Assembly (NCBI GenBank): GCA_030549775.1
Contig: CM060175.1
Span: forward strand, 42,225,415-42,289,414
Direction: 5' to 3'
Length of the DNA: 64,000 bases
Source of the DNA: Tamarix chinensis
Taxonomy: Eukaryota; Streptophyta; Magnoliopsida; Caryophyllales; Tamaricaceae
Shown here piece after piece: positions 1 through 14,318 of this stretch. The stretch's first letter is position 1, and each line of letters opens with the position of its first letter. The notes under the pieces are model-generated. The model was not told where the DNA came from and ran no database searches. It was given only the letters and a program-made list of their open reading frames with translations. Both the position numbers and the translations under genes were made by a program.

Positions 1-966
1 GGGAGGCTTGGGTTCTGTGGGTCGTATAGGGAGTAAGGAAAGTAGGGTTAGGGTCAACGGGGGCGAGGTTGGCCGGTGGGAGTCAAAATAGGGCAAGGGA
101 TATGCGCAGGGAAAAAGGGAAAGAACGCGCGAGAAAAGGGAGGTGGATGGGTCTGTGTGATCGCTGAATCAGGGGGAAGATAAGGGAAGAAAAACAGCCG
201 GTTGAATCGGGCGAGATCGCCGACGAAAAACCAGGGCAATGGCGGCGGCGAGTTGCAGTCGACGCGAAGGCAGGATCGAAGGCTGGAGGAAGAAGAAGGA
301 GGTAGGGAACCGGGAGGTTCAGGAGGAAAGAAAAGAAAATAAAAGAAGGAGACCAGGCGGTCGGTTGGGCGAAGAGGGTGCGTTTAAATGAAGCGACACG
401 TTTCGAGAAGAAAAGGAAAGAAACACAGCGCGTCGAATGGCGGAAGAAGAGCGACGCCGCGCGGGCTGGGCCGCGAGCTGGCTCAGTTCAGGGAGAAGAA
501 GAAGAAAGAAAAGGGAAAAGGGAAAAATAAAAATAGTGGGTTGGCTTAATTAAATTAATTAGGATATTTGGGTTATTTAAAAATAATATTATTTAAATAA
601 ATTAATATTTAAAAATCTCTTTTTAGGCTAAATTAGGATTTTTAAAAGATTTTCGATAAATTCTATTTTAATTAGTAAATCACTCTAATTTTCTTCAATT
701 AAATTATTTATAAAATTCATATTAATTTGAAACTATTTTCTCCTTCTTATTTTAAATAAAATAATTAATTTAATTAATTTCTAAAATAAAATATTTAATT
801 AGCTAAGATACCAAAATTTCTTCAAATTAAAATACTTGTAAATTCCTCATTAATTTGCCCTAACTAATTCCCTTTTATTTTAATAAAAATAACTTGTATA
901 ATTAATTTTCATAATAAAATCTTATTTAATAATAAATAATAAAATTAAAATTTTCAAGGCATTTCA
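1..966 (-). mobile_element. Large-LTR family copy F (truncated by window edge)
   Basis: Reading the minus strand from 966, the sequence begins TGAAATGCC and runs through an AT-rich segment into a pyrimidine-rich, GC-rich tract (about 540 down to 1). It is collinear with 47493-48300: the stretch around 600-800 reverse-complemented matches 47640-47880 over long runs, including the shared words AAAATCCTAATTTAGCC and GGAGAAAATAGTTT. It is therefore the same subfamily as LTR E in the opposite orientation. The 3' part lies outside the window, so solo or full-length status is unknown. The small ORF at 54-239 sits inside the low-complexity tract and is not a gene. Confidence 0.75.
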
Positions 967-1335
967 AATAATATACTTACATGTAAAAAAAACAAGTCAA
1001 AAAAATATATTATCCAAAAGTAATTACATTATAGCATTACACCACCAGTAAGGAGTTAACAACCAAAGTAACTTATTTAACTTATTGATTATAATAAAGA
1101 TAACCATCTAGAAATCTAGTGAGTTATAACTAATTATCAAAAATAGGATGAACATCAATGAATAATGTAATAAAAAAAAGAGCAAAAAACAAAGGAAGAA
1201 GAAATAGTATAAATGTTAGCACCTAAGGGATTTGATGAAAATTTAGTTATGCAACTAAAAGAAAGTAATGGAATGGAAACCTTTGACACTTTTTTTAAGA
1301 ATAATGAATAAAGGTAAGTTGAGACATGATGTTGA
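967..1335. other. AT-rich spacer between LTR copies
   Basis: AT-rich, with no ORF of coding character and no RNA gene. It separates the start of LTR F (966) from the 3' end of LTR K (1336). I see nothing further in it. Confidence 0.5.
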
Positions 1336-2980
1336 TGTAACACTCCTATTTTTTTAACTTTAAATCTTAATTTTGAAATTACAATGTGGTATAAAAAAAA
1401 TAAAAATGAGTGATGTTACAACCACATCTATTAAGAGGAGATGTGTGTGTGTCCACCACACCCATTGGAGATACAAAGAAGGTTTAAAAAAATTTAAACA
1501 AAAACAAAGATCACAAGTTAAAGTTCTTTATATTTCAAAATCTGAATACATGGTTACAAAGTTGAATCATGGTGACTAAAACCAAAACTAGAAACTTCCA
1601 ACCTTTAATAAAACACCAAAAAACCCTACTCTCTAACATCAACTCAATCTCTAATAGTATGTATATCAACTATGTCATGACCTCTAAAACTAATATATTC
1701 AATACAAAAGTATTAAGTAAAAACACCCAACTCTAAGCAAATAGCATGCTAAAACAATCAAACAACACGCAAAGGTGAAAAATCACGCATAACCAATAAC
1801 TCATATGCCATAAAAAAATGGTAATTACTCATCTTGGTACATCACTAAAGCTCACAACCACCATAATAGATAGTCATTCTCTCACAAACAACCTCATGTG
1901 TGAATTTAAGATAATACATCTATCAACATTGATTACAAAGGTAGTGCGCATAACATATCTACCAACCCAACTACAATAACAAGAGTATTACACATAATGC
2001 AACTACCAAACTAACCACAATAACAAAAATATTACACATAATGCAACAACCAAACCAATAACATAGTACGTGGTGTTAACTACTGATATCTCCACAACAT
2101 AGGTAGTGCACATAATGCAGCTACCAAAATGATAACACACATACATTGTCCAAACCTTGTAACCCAAAGATATTAAGGTACCCCTATCAAATTAGTGTAG
2201 CTGAGAAATGCTAAAATACACCAGTCAGAAAGCCACATAATACTAGTACACTCCTAACCATATAACTTGAGAACACACATGATGCGCCACAATCATATTG
2301 ATGCACATAATGTGCACATATCATATCTTAAATCTAAACCCAAAATGAACATACCCAAATCATATCTAAAGTACCAACCCTTACTTTAGCTAAAAATCAT
2401 ATCAAATAAGCTCAAGTTTTAACAAGTTAAACATCAAATCTTATCTATAGTACCCATCTACAACATCGTATAATCAATTTGTCAAAATAAATAAATAAAA
2501 ACCCTAAAGTAACCTAAAATTCATCCAAAAATAACCCATGCTTTGGATCATCAAATCATAACATGTTATACATTAAAATTAATCTACTAATTACCAATTT
2601 TAACATGGTATCATCAATTTAACAAAAAAAACATAAGATCAAAAAACATACTTAGGGTTTTTGAGGTTTACCTTTTATCTTAAAATTTATCATTAAGAAA
2701 ATGGTAAAATATAACCTAGAACACAATAGAAAGAATTAGGTAAATAATATCATAAATTCATAATCAAAGAAGAAATAATTAAAGATGAAGGTTTAAGGAA
2801 CTTGTCCTCAAAGTTTGGAAGAAATATAAAGTTTCAACATAGTGTATTTTTTTTCATGGAGACTACAAATTTGAGGGAGAAAAGATAGAGAATTTAGAAG
2901 TTAAAATAGTAATTTAATAAAGGGGTAAGATAGTAATTTAGTATAAATTATTAAGTAAACTTTGACATTTTGTGTAAACC
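1336..2980 (-). mobile_element. LTR K, 3' portion (host of insertion A)
   Basis: The plus strand starts TGTAACACTCC, the complement of the family 3' end. About 75 bases further in is the second family landmark, GTTACAACCACATCTATTAA (1414-1433), which aligns with the complement of the subterminal motif in LTR H (ATTACCGCCACATTTAGTAC). Decayed repeats with the word ACACATAATGCA lie at about 1940-2130. At 2981 the sequence is interrupted by LTR A, so the rest of K should resume at 14319. Its 5' end and TSD were not located. Old and diverged. Confidence 0.55.
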
Positions 2981-4840
2981 TGTAACATCCCCATGTTTAG
3001 CACTAAAAAATTATTTTAAAGATTTAATTGTGGAAGCCAAAACATAAAATGGAGGGGTCCTATGTTGCATCCAACATAGAAGATGAACTATCTTTACTTA
3101 TTCTCGATTAAGTGCAAGGCAAAAATAACCTCATACCTAGGAATAAGGTGCGAAAGCACATGATTCCACTTTGATATAGGATACAAAATAGAGAGAAGGA
3201 AATGTGTATAACAAAAAAATAGGACTAAGATTCCATAGAGAAAAAAATATATCCAAATAACCATACCCTATACCAATTCAATAATGCACTCACCGAAGGC
3301 TATGTACATTAAGAATAGTAATCAATAATCACCTACAAAGCAAGGTTGCATCTAGTCATAGGAATGAGCAATACCCATGAAAAGAATAATCGTTATGTTG
3401 CATATTGAGTGGGGAATGTATATAGTTATAGTAGGGTTACACAAAATACATAAGGTTGCATATAATATTAAGCATGCATATAAGTTACCATAATATGATG
3501 TAGATAAAAATTGATTTTAGAAATCCAATATTAGATATCATCATAATATATTTTCTTTTTCACATTGAGTTTAGGAACCTACTAATCTTAATCCAGAAGA
3601 ATAGGCTGAAACATCTCTTTGGGCACAATGCACCTAGCCATTATTATCCATCCGATGAAAAAGACTCAACATTTCCTTGGGAAACACACTATTGGCGAGT
3701 GTTCTTAAACTAGTAGAATGGTTGAAAGGACCTCCTAGGAAAAAATTCTTCTGGCCACTATTATTGATCTAGTGGAATAGACTCAACACCTCAATCCCAA
3801 CTCACATGATATTTCACTTTAATTGGTTAATGTCTTATCCATTGTCATTCATTTGATATAATCATAATCCATATTCTTATTCACATTGAGTTCAGTGATC
3901 CCACTATTCACAATCTATGGAATGGTATCCACAATATACAACCCCATGACAAAATGCTCTTGGTGACTATTCTCATCCATTGGTATGGATAGATAAAACC
4001 TCATGGAAAAACTCTTTTATCCACTATATTCTCATCCAGTGGATCAGACTAGTATAATTGATCCTCACTCATGTGATCTTTCATTTTGAGTGATTAATAT
4101 TTTACTCATTATTATTTATCTCAAGATCATCATGCAAATGCATAAGTAGTTATGCAAGGCACATAATTCAAATTAACATGATCATATAAAACACACTAAT
4201 CATAATTACATGAAAATCGGGACATCCCCTAAGGAAGAAGACCGTATTTCCCTTAAGAAACCCTAATTTCTCAAAATAAACAAAACTTATCCCATAATAC
4301 TCATTTTATCATAAAATCTAATACACGTCCCTAAACTATTATTATTGACCAAATATCCAAAAATTAAGGCTTAAATCTAATATATTACATATACGATAAC
4401 AACCTACCTTTACAATCACTATTTATAAATCCCTACAAAATCCTAATTTTATAAGTTAGGCATACTTTTTCCATAAGACTCATATAGCCACCAAATTTAA
4501 AATATGTTTCTAAAATGTCAATATTTAAAAATAACCATAAATAAGGTCCAAATCTAATGTTTTACATATGCGATGATGACCCCATCTCTAAGATTACTAT
4601 TTCTAATTTAAGTTATTTTATCATTCTATTGGGCATAGGTCATCCATAATTACTCTAGTTTTTCAACATAAGGTGTTTAGCATATTTTGAATCAATTAAA
4701 ATGTTAAAGTAAGAAAGATTACATATTTATGCCATATTGACTAAATTGCCTATAAGATAGTGAAAATGCTCATATTTTTTCCCAAAATCCTATTAATCCC
4801 AATTTGAATGCCTCCAGCACATATCATTAGGAAAATAGTG

Positions 4841-4841
<1 letters not shown>

Positions 4842-4877
<36 letters not shown>
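4842..4877. repeat. (TA)n microsatellite
   Basis: An uninterrupted TA repeat of about 36 bp inside the 3' portion of LTR A. Length is probably variable between individuals. Confidence 0.9.
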
Positions 4878-4878
<1 letters not shown>

Positions 4879-7090
4879 GAGTAAAAAATATCATAGCCTA
4901 ATTTAGATAACAATTTATGCCAACCTCCTTGTCTTGTAAAACTAGACTTCATCAAAAACATACACAATTGCATGCTTTCACAATTTTTCCACTTTTTGAT
5001 GACATAATAAAACATGTCATAAAATAATATTACATTAATGACATTATCAATATAACAATACCAAATATGATATTTCATACAAATATACAATTTGCATACA
5101 ATATCCTAGTTACAACATTTATCCTTACCAAAACAAAAGTCACTAGTCTCTAAACATATATAACCCTAACACTCCTCCAAGACCACAAACAAATCACCTA
5201 AAAACCAAATATATTATAAATTTAGAACTTAGGAAATTAACCAAGGGAAATATAAGCCAACGTAGGTGGAAAATGGAGCAAAACTAAAGCAAACATAACT
5301 TTGTGCAAAGGGAGATACTTGCATGAAAGAGTGGCACAACCAATAAAGGGTGGTGGTTTCAAGGGTCCTTGACTATAATACCCCAAATTTTCATAACTTT
5401 AATTTTGAACTTTTAGTCTTTTATCCAAAAAAATATTAATATAATTATTTTTGGTTAAACATTGACCCAAAATCAAGATTAATTATTTAATAAATCATTC
5501 TAATTATTTTAACTTACCTTTTTTGTATAAATCAACCCCAAACTAATAGTTTTACTTGATTTATTTTTTCTAATCTAATACCCTAAGTTCAGATAAATTA
5601 ATATTATCCTAAACCTAAATTTAACCTAATTATAATTCTAACCCTAAATTTACTTATTTTTCCTTTTTTCTATTCCCTTTTCTTTCTTTTCTCTTTTCTT
5701 TTTATCCTTGTTTCCTTTTCTTTCTTCCTTATGCCCTGGTCCAATCTTCCTTCCTTCTTATTCCCTCGGTCTGCTCTGTTTGGCCCTAGCCCACCTCCTC
5801 TTCTCTTCTTTCTTTTTTCCCCGGCCAATTCAACCCACCTCTTCTTCTTTTTCTTCTTCTCTCCCCAGTTGGCCCAACCCATTCTCCCTTTCTTTTCTTT
5901 TCAACCCATGTGAAGCCCAAGCCCAGCTCCTTATTTCTTTCTTTTCTTCTCCTTCCTCTTCTACACCTAGAACACCCTTCGCACGCCCCCTTTACTCAAT
6001 AAAAGTGCCCCCACACACTACCTCCTCTGCACCCCTAGAATGCTAAACCTCTACATGAGTGCACATGCTATCCTTCATTTCCCTTTATAACCAGACACAC
6101 CACCTCTACATTTCTTTCCCCCCTCATCGCCTATTCTTTAATTTCCCTTCTTCACTGCCCTACTTCCACTATCTCTACCCTAACTTACATCGCATATATT
6201 GTTGCCTGCCTCAACAACCCAACACCTTCACCAACTCCCTATCCTAGCACGCCTAAGCCTAAGCCTCCTCCCCTATCGGTTTCTATTTCTCCCTCACCAT
6301 TCCCAACCATCTATACATACATACACACACCCTGATCTCATACCCCTATCTTCCTCCTCCTTCCCATTCCCTACCCTATTTTTATTCTCCCTTCACTACC
6401 CAACCAACACCACAACCATCTAAATCCCTCTCTCTCTAAACTCCATTTGGTTTTCTCAACAACCACCACCATTATCCTTCTTCTTCCTTCCAAGCAACAC
6501 ATGCCTATGCGTCACTTGCTCTGCACCACTCAGCCCTATTGCACCTCCTCATCTACACCTCGTCGACCACTGTCTACCTCCTTGTCCTAGCACCCTTCTA
6601 CCTATGCAAACCTAACACCGCAGCCACCCCTTCGCACGTCATCTCCACCAGAACCAAGCACTAAACACCAGCTCACCACCCAATAGCCCTTTGCCCCTTC
6701 TTGTAATCAAGTTGACAGCCCACAATCCATCATCCAGAAATGACTCCACCAATGTAGCCTCCCCCATTCTAGCTCCAACCACCAACACCATCACCAGCCC
6801 CAACCACCTTAGCCCCTTCCCCTTCTCTTTTTCCTATCCTCCTCCTTCTCTACCCTTCTTTACCTAGCACCATTGCTGACATTGCCAATCTACTCGGTAT
6901 CACTAGCCACGGGCTACTCCATCATCACACCAGTAACCAATCGAACAAATTGTCACCTCTAGCCAACCAACCAACCCACTTCCTCGAAACCCCTTTTTCC
7001 TTATCCCACTCATGCTGCATGAGTAGCATGAGTCCCTTTTAAAAACTTTCCTCCCATTTTCACATCAAGGGCATTTTGGTACAACATTTT

Positions 7091-10000
7091 TATAATACCC
7101 TATATTTTTGGAAAATGTTGAATGAGAATTATGCTAATTTTCGGCATTTTATTATAATTTAATGTTATGATTTGGTTTAAGGTAAATTTTGATTTGAATT
7201 AAGGTTGTAAAATGATATTTATGGAGTTCTTAAGGCAAACCAATCGATTGGTTCATCATTTCCACAAAATGGGTTTTATCGACTAAACTGGTTGACTGGT
7301 TGGAAAATCAATCAACTATAGAACAGGAAACTGGTAGGCCTAAATAGATTGATTAATTTATCAAGATAGGTATATTTTCAAACTCAATTTTTCTATAAAA
7401 TTTCTTATACTAAAAGGGAACCTTTCCAACCCGTGCCGAATTATCCCCTAGAGATTCCTAACCATTTTCATGATGCATTTAGCTTGAAATATTACCTTAT
7501 ATTGATCTAGAGGTCGATTAGGACAATTAAGGGGGAGAGATAACCTCGATAGTGTCTTCTTCGACCTCTCTCTTTTGTACAATTTTGAGATTAATGCTTT
7601 GATTGGAGGCATGATTTTGAGCAGCTAGAAGATTCCTTCCACACTGACCTTCCATTACCTCTCTTGTGAATTTCAATTCTGGCCTAATTGACCTATATTC
7701 TCTAGAAGCACCATTTGAGTTCTAGAGAATAAGTCAGTATATCTTGGATAAAATCCATCCATTTAGCTCAAATTCAAACTATAATTACTAGGGTTTTTGA
7801 ATTGTTCTTAAACCCTCTATAATTCAAGTTGATTGGTTGGCTATAAGTAGCCATAAGCACCCATTTTGTGCACTTCTTTTTCAGCCACTAAAATCCTTAA
7901 CTCTTTATATTCACCTTTCTTCTTTCCTACACTTCAAACCTTATGGTCAATTTCTTACACTCTTCTAATCATGTCTCTATCTCTCTCTTATTTTTGTTGT
8001 TCAGCAAATAAGGGATAGATTTGGCGAAAAGATTGAGTGTTGTAGTTGAGTATTCCTTTATTTTTTACTTTAAGTGTGGTATGTCTTTCTTTTTTTTGTT
8101 TTAAGTTCAAAATTATTAATTTTTTGTATGAATTTTTTATTTTAATTTTTTTTAAAGGTTTTAAAATTTGAGAATTTCACATACTAAAATTCTAGTTTAA
8201 GGGAATTTTTTTTTGCATCAAGTGATTCTTGTTTCTAATATGGTTTTGAGTATTTGTGCATGTTATGAGTTCCTTTAAGTTAATCATGTATGTTTGCATG
8301 AATTTATATACCTTGTATAATTGACTTGGATGGGTAGATTAGTAAAAATTATGAAACTTGAGAAAAATGGGATGTGATGATTAGATGATAAGTTATGCAA
8401 GCTAATTCAATTGAAAATGGGTAGATTGTTTAAGTTAATTCCTTTCAGTTATACACTATATTGGTACATGTTCCAAAGTGGTTAGTGATGATTTATAAGT
8501 ATGAATCTACATGAAAATGATTATTTGATGTTGTTATATGGCAAACTGATTGATTGGTTAAGTCAAACAAATCTATAGGGTCCTTGAATAGTCAACTGGT
8601 TAACCCAACCCATTGACTAGTAAGCTTACAGAAACCTTGGTCTTGCTCTCTACTTAAACCCATTGACTTTTTTGCCAAACCCAATTGATTGGTCCATGAA
8701 TATTCAATTGGTTTGCCTAAAATGATCGATTAGTTTTAGGAAAAGTGGGGTCTAGTTGAGTCAAACCAATCGACTGGTAGAGAAAAACTAATCGACTGAT
8801 TTAGCTAATTTGTGTGATTTATTTCCTTTCTATTTGGTTATACTTTAAGGCTATATTTGGGATTTTCCTATGATTATTAATGGGATAAAATACAGATTTT
8901 ATCATGGATTAATGACCTTATAAACGAATTAAATGGATCAAAATTTATGGCCTACTATATGAATATTGAAAAGGCTAAGTGGGTAATCCACCTATGAAAT
9001 GTGATGGTTTTAAGAAAAGAGTAATGAATTACAACTTTTGATTGAATAAAATAACATGATGGATGTAAATAATATTAGATGAGGATAAATAGAAACGCCA
9101 TGTGGTTGGAAAATGGAAAGGATTAATACAGAAGAAATATGTTATTGCCTTGCTTATTATTATATGGGTCTTGTGTGATTACTTATCCTTATGAATAATA
9201 TAGTAATCACATAAATTAAAATATAATCAAGTTGTGTACGGGCCCTCAATTAGCTACTGGGGGTTAGTCTACCTTCAGGGTTTATTAATGCCTTCAAGCT
9301 TTACCTTCGGGTGGGATCCTTAGAGGTCTTGGTGCCTTACCTACTCTAGACATTGATGATGTACTAAGGGGTATTGATACTAAAAGGTTCTAGTTACATA
9401 ATTTATTGGCTTCGACCTAGACTTATGTCCATATTGGTTAGCTTCAACCTAGACTTATGCCTATTATGGTGATTAGCTTCAACCTAGAATTGTGTCGACT
9501 CTAGTGATTGGCTTTAGTCTAAAATTTATGTCCCTTATTTGAAAAGGCTTCTATAGTATATGAGATTATGGGGAGTTTAGTCCATCACTCGATGATAAAA
9601 TATGGATGATAATTAAATGGATGATAAATTTTTATTAATGAATATGCGCAATGTAAAATAATTAAATATTGGTGGTGGAAATGTTTTCAATGACCATAAA
9701 GGATAAGAGTTGGTATATACACTTGGATAGTGGCTTAAATGCCTAACTAGATATTGATTTAAATGTTGGTTGGATATCAACCTATGTTAATATATGAATA
9801 AGGAAATGGTATAATCTAAAGGATTGAGTAATTGGAAATAAACCCTAGTGGTTGCTTATATTACTATGTTTAGTACATGTGCGAATATCTATGTGATAAT
9901 AAGCATGACATATCTTGTGTTATCTGAATTATGTGATAGTATACTCTAATGTAATATTACCTTTACATATATGAAATTATCATGACGCATTTTAATTTCA

Positions 10001-10573
10001 ATATCCATGTATGATAGGTTGGTATTGCATACTTTTGTTCTATTGAGGGAAAAACTTGGCTTACTCATTGTATAAAGTACTAATGTGCCCATTTTCTAGT
10101 TCATCTGCTTATTCCTGCAAGTGGAGGGTCATATGTAGGTCTTTAAGGATAGCTAGTAGTAGGACTACCTTAGTTCGGTTTGAGGCTTGAGAGTGTGAAA
10201 ATTCAAAGATTTTTGTGAGGTCCATGGCATATCGTTGTTTTAATTTTAGGGTCATACCCTTATATTATTTTAATGTAGCCCAGTACTTTAACTATATGTG
10301 TTTCTATATTGATTTGATTAGGGACATTAAGGTCCTTTAATGTAAACAATATTTTAAAATATTCATGTAATTTATATTCGTACACTCTGTAATTTTATTT
10401 TATTTTTTGAAATTACTTGATTAGTTTTAGCCTTATATCTGATATAAGACAGGCGGCAAACGTTTTTCCTATGTCACATATGATAGTAACACCTCATTTT
10501 TCCTAGGATTATTTGTAGGTTATGCATGGATTTTAAGCAAATTTTTTTATTAGTAAAAAATGGGCATGTTATA
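7091..10573 (+). mobile_element. LTR C, nested solo LTR with repeated CCAATCGATTGG-type motifs
   Basis: Starts TATAATACCC at 7091 and ends GGGCATGTTATA at 10573; the subterminal GTAACACCTC lies about 85 bp before the end, as in its relatives. Probable TSD ATTTT (7086-7090) and GTTTT (10574-10578), 4 of 5. Length 3483 bp with no coding domains. It belongs to a distinct subfamily rich in CGATTGGTT-like words near its start (7235-7370) and middle (8545-8800). A TATA-like CTATAAGTAG is at 7841. Tandem repeats with the words TTAGCTTCAACCTAGA and GACTTATG occupy about 9240-9545. Confidence 0.75.
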
Positions 10574-11154
10574 GTTTTATTAGAGGAGCCTAATAATTTT
10601 TAGGAGTTTATCAATAAAATTATGCTTTTGTTCTAAATCAATTAATCTTTATACTCTACTCAAATGTTTAGATATCGCATAATAGCACATTCGGGTTTTG
10701 ATGTGTAAACCATGTTAAGCATGTTTATTATATTGTAATATGTATACTTTACTAAAATATTTGGATATCGTATGATAGTGCATTAGGGTTTTGATATGTA
10801 AATTGTATTAAGCATGATTTGTTACATTATAATTATGTGTTTATTATTGTTATCATGAAAATCAATAAAAAGGAAGTATGTTATCTTATGTAAAATACTA
10901 TGTGTATGAAAGCATGATTAAAATGGTTCTAATGTTGAGAAGAGATTTTGTATAATATGTACATGTGAAAATGATAGGTTGAGCATGTTCAGATATACTT
11001 ATAGCATAATTATTATTATCATGTTCCCTAGGGGCAATTTGGTCATTCAAGTATATCAAGATATTTAATTTGAATCAAAATGCCTAATATGTACTAATTA
11101 TTATTAAATATGGTGCTACATGACTTGATATTTTATAAATACATGTTTCAACAT

Positions 11155-11267
<113 letters not shown>

Positions 11268-14200
11268 GGCCTAGGGGTATTTTGGTTATTTATAGTGTAA
11301 CATGATCATTATTCTCTTAAATATGCCTGATATGTACTTTTTTTTGTTAAACATAAGAATGTGCTTTTTGATGTTTTAGAAAGGCATGTTAGGGTTTTAT
11401 GTGTAAATTTTTTTTATAAGGGTAAAATGATTATTTGACATATCTATTATTTAATTTCATAATAAATGATTTTATTATAGTATGATATTCTTTTCATGAA
11501 AAATTAAAATATAAAATAAAATTTGTAATAGAAATGGACGATAATATGGAAATTTTATTATTAGGGACATTTTAGTTATTTTTCACCTAAAGTGCCTAAA
11601 TGTAAATAATTGAGTATAGGATGGCCTTAGTGTATTTATATTGTTGACCTTGGTATTAACCTTGATTATGGTTGTCTTAGAAGTTTAGAAATGAGTAAAA
11701 ATGGTTAATTATGAAAATTATATCTATGTGATTGATATGTAGTCTCATGGTCACCGTTATAAAATACTAATACTTGAAGTGAAAGACCTTGAAATTGGGA
11801 ATGGTGTCTCTTTATAGATCTCTACCTTAAAGATGTGGTTTATCCTATGATTGTTTAAAGATTTTACTAGTGTGCCTTAGCGCCCCAGCCATACCATTTT
11901 TCTTACTCTATTTAGTTATGTAGATTTATAGAGGGTATGCATATTTTTTGGATTAGGTGTCCGTGTCGATAAGGTATTGTGCTATATACGTGTGCCAATA
12001 GGACTAGGGTAACTTAATGTCCTTGGGTTGATAGTCGGTAAGATACTATGTTATCTTTGTGTGCCAATATGACTAGAGTATCTTAATGTCTTTGGGTTGA
12101 TATGATCTCCCCTCGAGTAAATAAAAATATAAATGATTATTATTGAATCAAAATAATTATTGAATTGGTTGGTAATATCCTTCGTTCCTACTTGTGATTA
12201 GGTAGTAACCTCTATGCCTACCTATGGTTGGATAGTAGCCTTCGTGCCTAACTATGGTTAGGTATTGTGTCTTTGAGCCTCACTGATAGTATTATGGATT
12301 TCATTGGTATTGTACCTTTGAGCCCTACTTGTGCTGTATAGAATATTGCTAGTTTTGATATTAAGAGATGGAATATATTGTGAAGGTTATGGTTATGGTT
12401 TTGATACTAATTCTATTCATTATTGCATATAGCATCTCTTATAAGCTCAGTTGGTAAGTTTTATTATGTTCTAAATAAATGAGTATGATGTAGCATATAG
12501 TTTTGGTGATTGTTGTTTGTCTAATATGATTATTGTATTTTGAGCATCACATGAATGTTTTCAATGTTTTAATAACATGTGTTTTTGTGGTGCCTTTTAT
12601 GTGTTCCATGCGTGCTTTTTATATTAGTTTTTTTATAATTGATTACTCGATACTATTATACTGAAAGGTTCATTTTCACGGGCCTCTACTTATTCAGTGA
12701 GAAGTGGCTTTTGCATAGCAGCTTAGGATATCAATTAAAGGCTATTGTTTAGGTTAAGAATTCAGGGCTATCCAATGTTTTACCTAGTATCTTTCAATCC
12801 AAAATATTATGTACTCTTATGTCTTTATGTGTTTTCTTTCACTAAAACTTTGTAACCAATGACAATTAGTTTATCTGAATAATGTTAAATTACTTTAACT
12901 CTCTTGGTACTCTGATTTTATAGTTGTGTTATTAATTTAAGTGGAGAAACGCTTTTAGCCTTAGCATTTAGTAACAGAACGATAGAGAAAATCGAACTTG
13001 TACCAAGTGTGGTAGTAATATCCCATAATTTACTATTTTAGCTTCTATAATTAACTCACTAAACAAAAAAATTTCAGCTCATAAATTTGGGGGTGTTACA
13101 TTGATGCAATAAGGTGGAGAGTGGCATGAGATGATTGGTGCAAGGAGGTGATGCCTTTGTGAAGTGGGGGAAGGTTTCTTGGTTGTTGGCATGAGGCAAG
13201 GGAAAATGCAAGGGTGGTGTGCTAGTGGTTGCTGGTGGTGATGACATAAAAAGGTGATTCTAGTGGAAGTGGAATTGGAGGAGAGGTATGTGGTTGGTGC
13301 TAGGTGGTGTGATGGCTGGTGTAAAGAAGGTGCATTGTTTTGTGAAGAAAGGTGTGTACAGTTGTGCATATGAATGTGTGTTTCTTGTGCAAAGAAGGGT
13401 ACACATGACTATGCAAAGGAGCATGCATGGCTATGTAGAGGTGGGTGCATTACTGTAAAAGGGAAGGTGTGTGGTTGTACGAGGGATAAAACAAAAAAAA
13501 TGGTACATTTGGGGGTGGGGGAAATGATGGTTGGAAGGAAGAAGAAGGAAGAGGGGCTTGGTAAAAATGGAGGTTGCTAATGATGGGTTAAGTGAGGTGG
13601 ACATTAAGAATGGTGGAGTTGAAGATGGTTGGTGATGGAGAAATATGGTGATGGTGGTGGGTAAAAAAAAAAGCTAACAAAACAAGTATGATGGAAGGGA
13701 GAGGAAGGAGAAGAAAGGAGATGGTTAGGCTGGGGTTGCTAAGATAATTCTATGAATGAACATGGAAGGGAATGAGTGAAAAGAAGGGGCATTCATAGGG
13801 GAATGACTAAAGGATGTAAAATGTGCATGCTGGAGGTGCAAGGGCAAGGAATTGGGGAGGAGGACGAAAGCATGCTGGATAGGTTGTAGGTTAGGCACAA
13901 GGAGGGTAAGTATAAGGCATTATCAGGGCTGGGAAGGGAAATTGAAAGAAAGCCATGTAGGAGGTGGTGCATGGATCAAATAGGAAAGGGGAAGGCATGC
14001 CGAGTGGAAGAGGGGAGAAGGAAAAAAGAAAAAAGGAAAGATAAAAGGAGAAAGAAAATGGAAAAGGAAAATAAATTTAGGTTTAGGATTAAAATTAGGT
14101 TGAAAGTTAAGGTTAGGAAATTAGGGTAAATTTAATTTATCAATCATTTGAGGTTAGGGTTAGGTTAAAATATTAGTTATCCAACATTAGGATTATGATT

Positions 14201-14318
14201 AGATTTAGATTTAGGATTAAGAAATTAAGGTAAGATAAAAAAAATATTAATTAATTAGGATTAGATTAAAATATTTATTACTACCGATTAAGATAAGGTT
14301 AAATTTTGAGGTATCACA

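Noticed and set aside
5670..6423. Several short ORFs in LTR B
   Set aside because: Simple C/T-rich or G/A-rich translations, overlapping in different frames.
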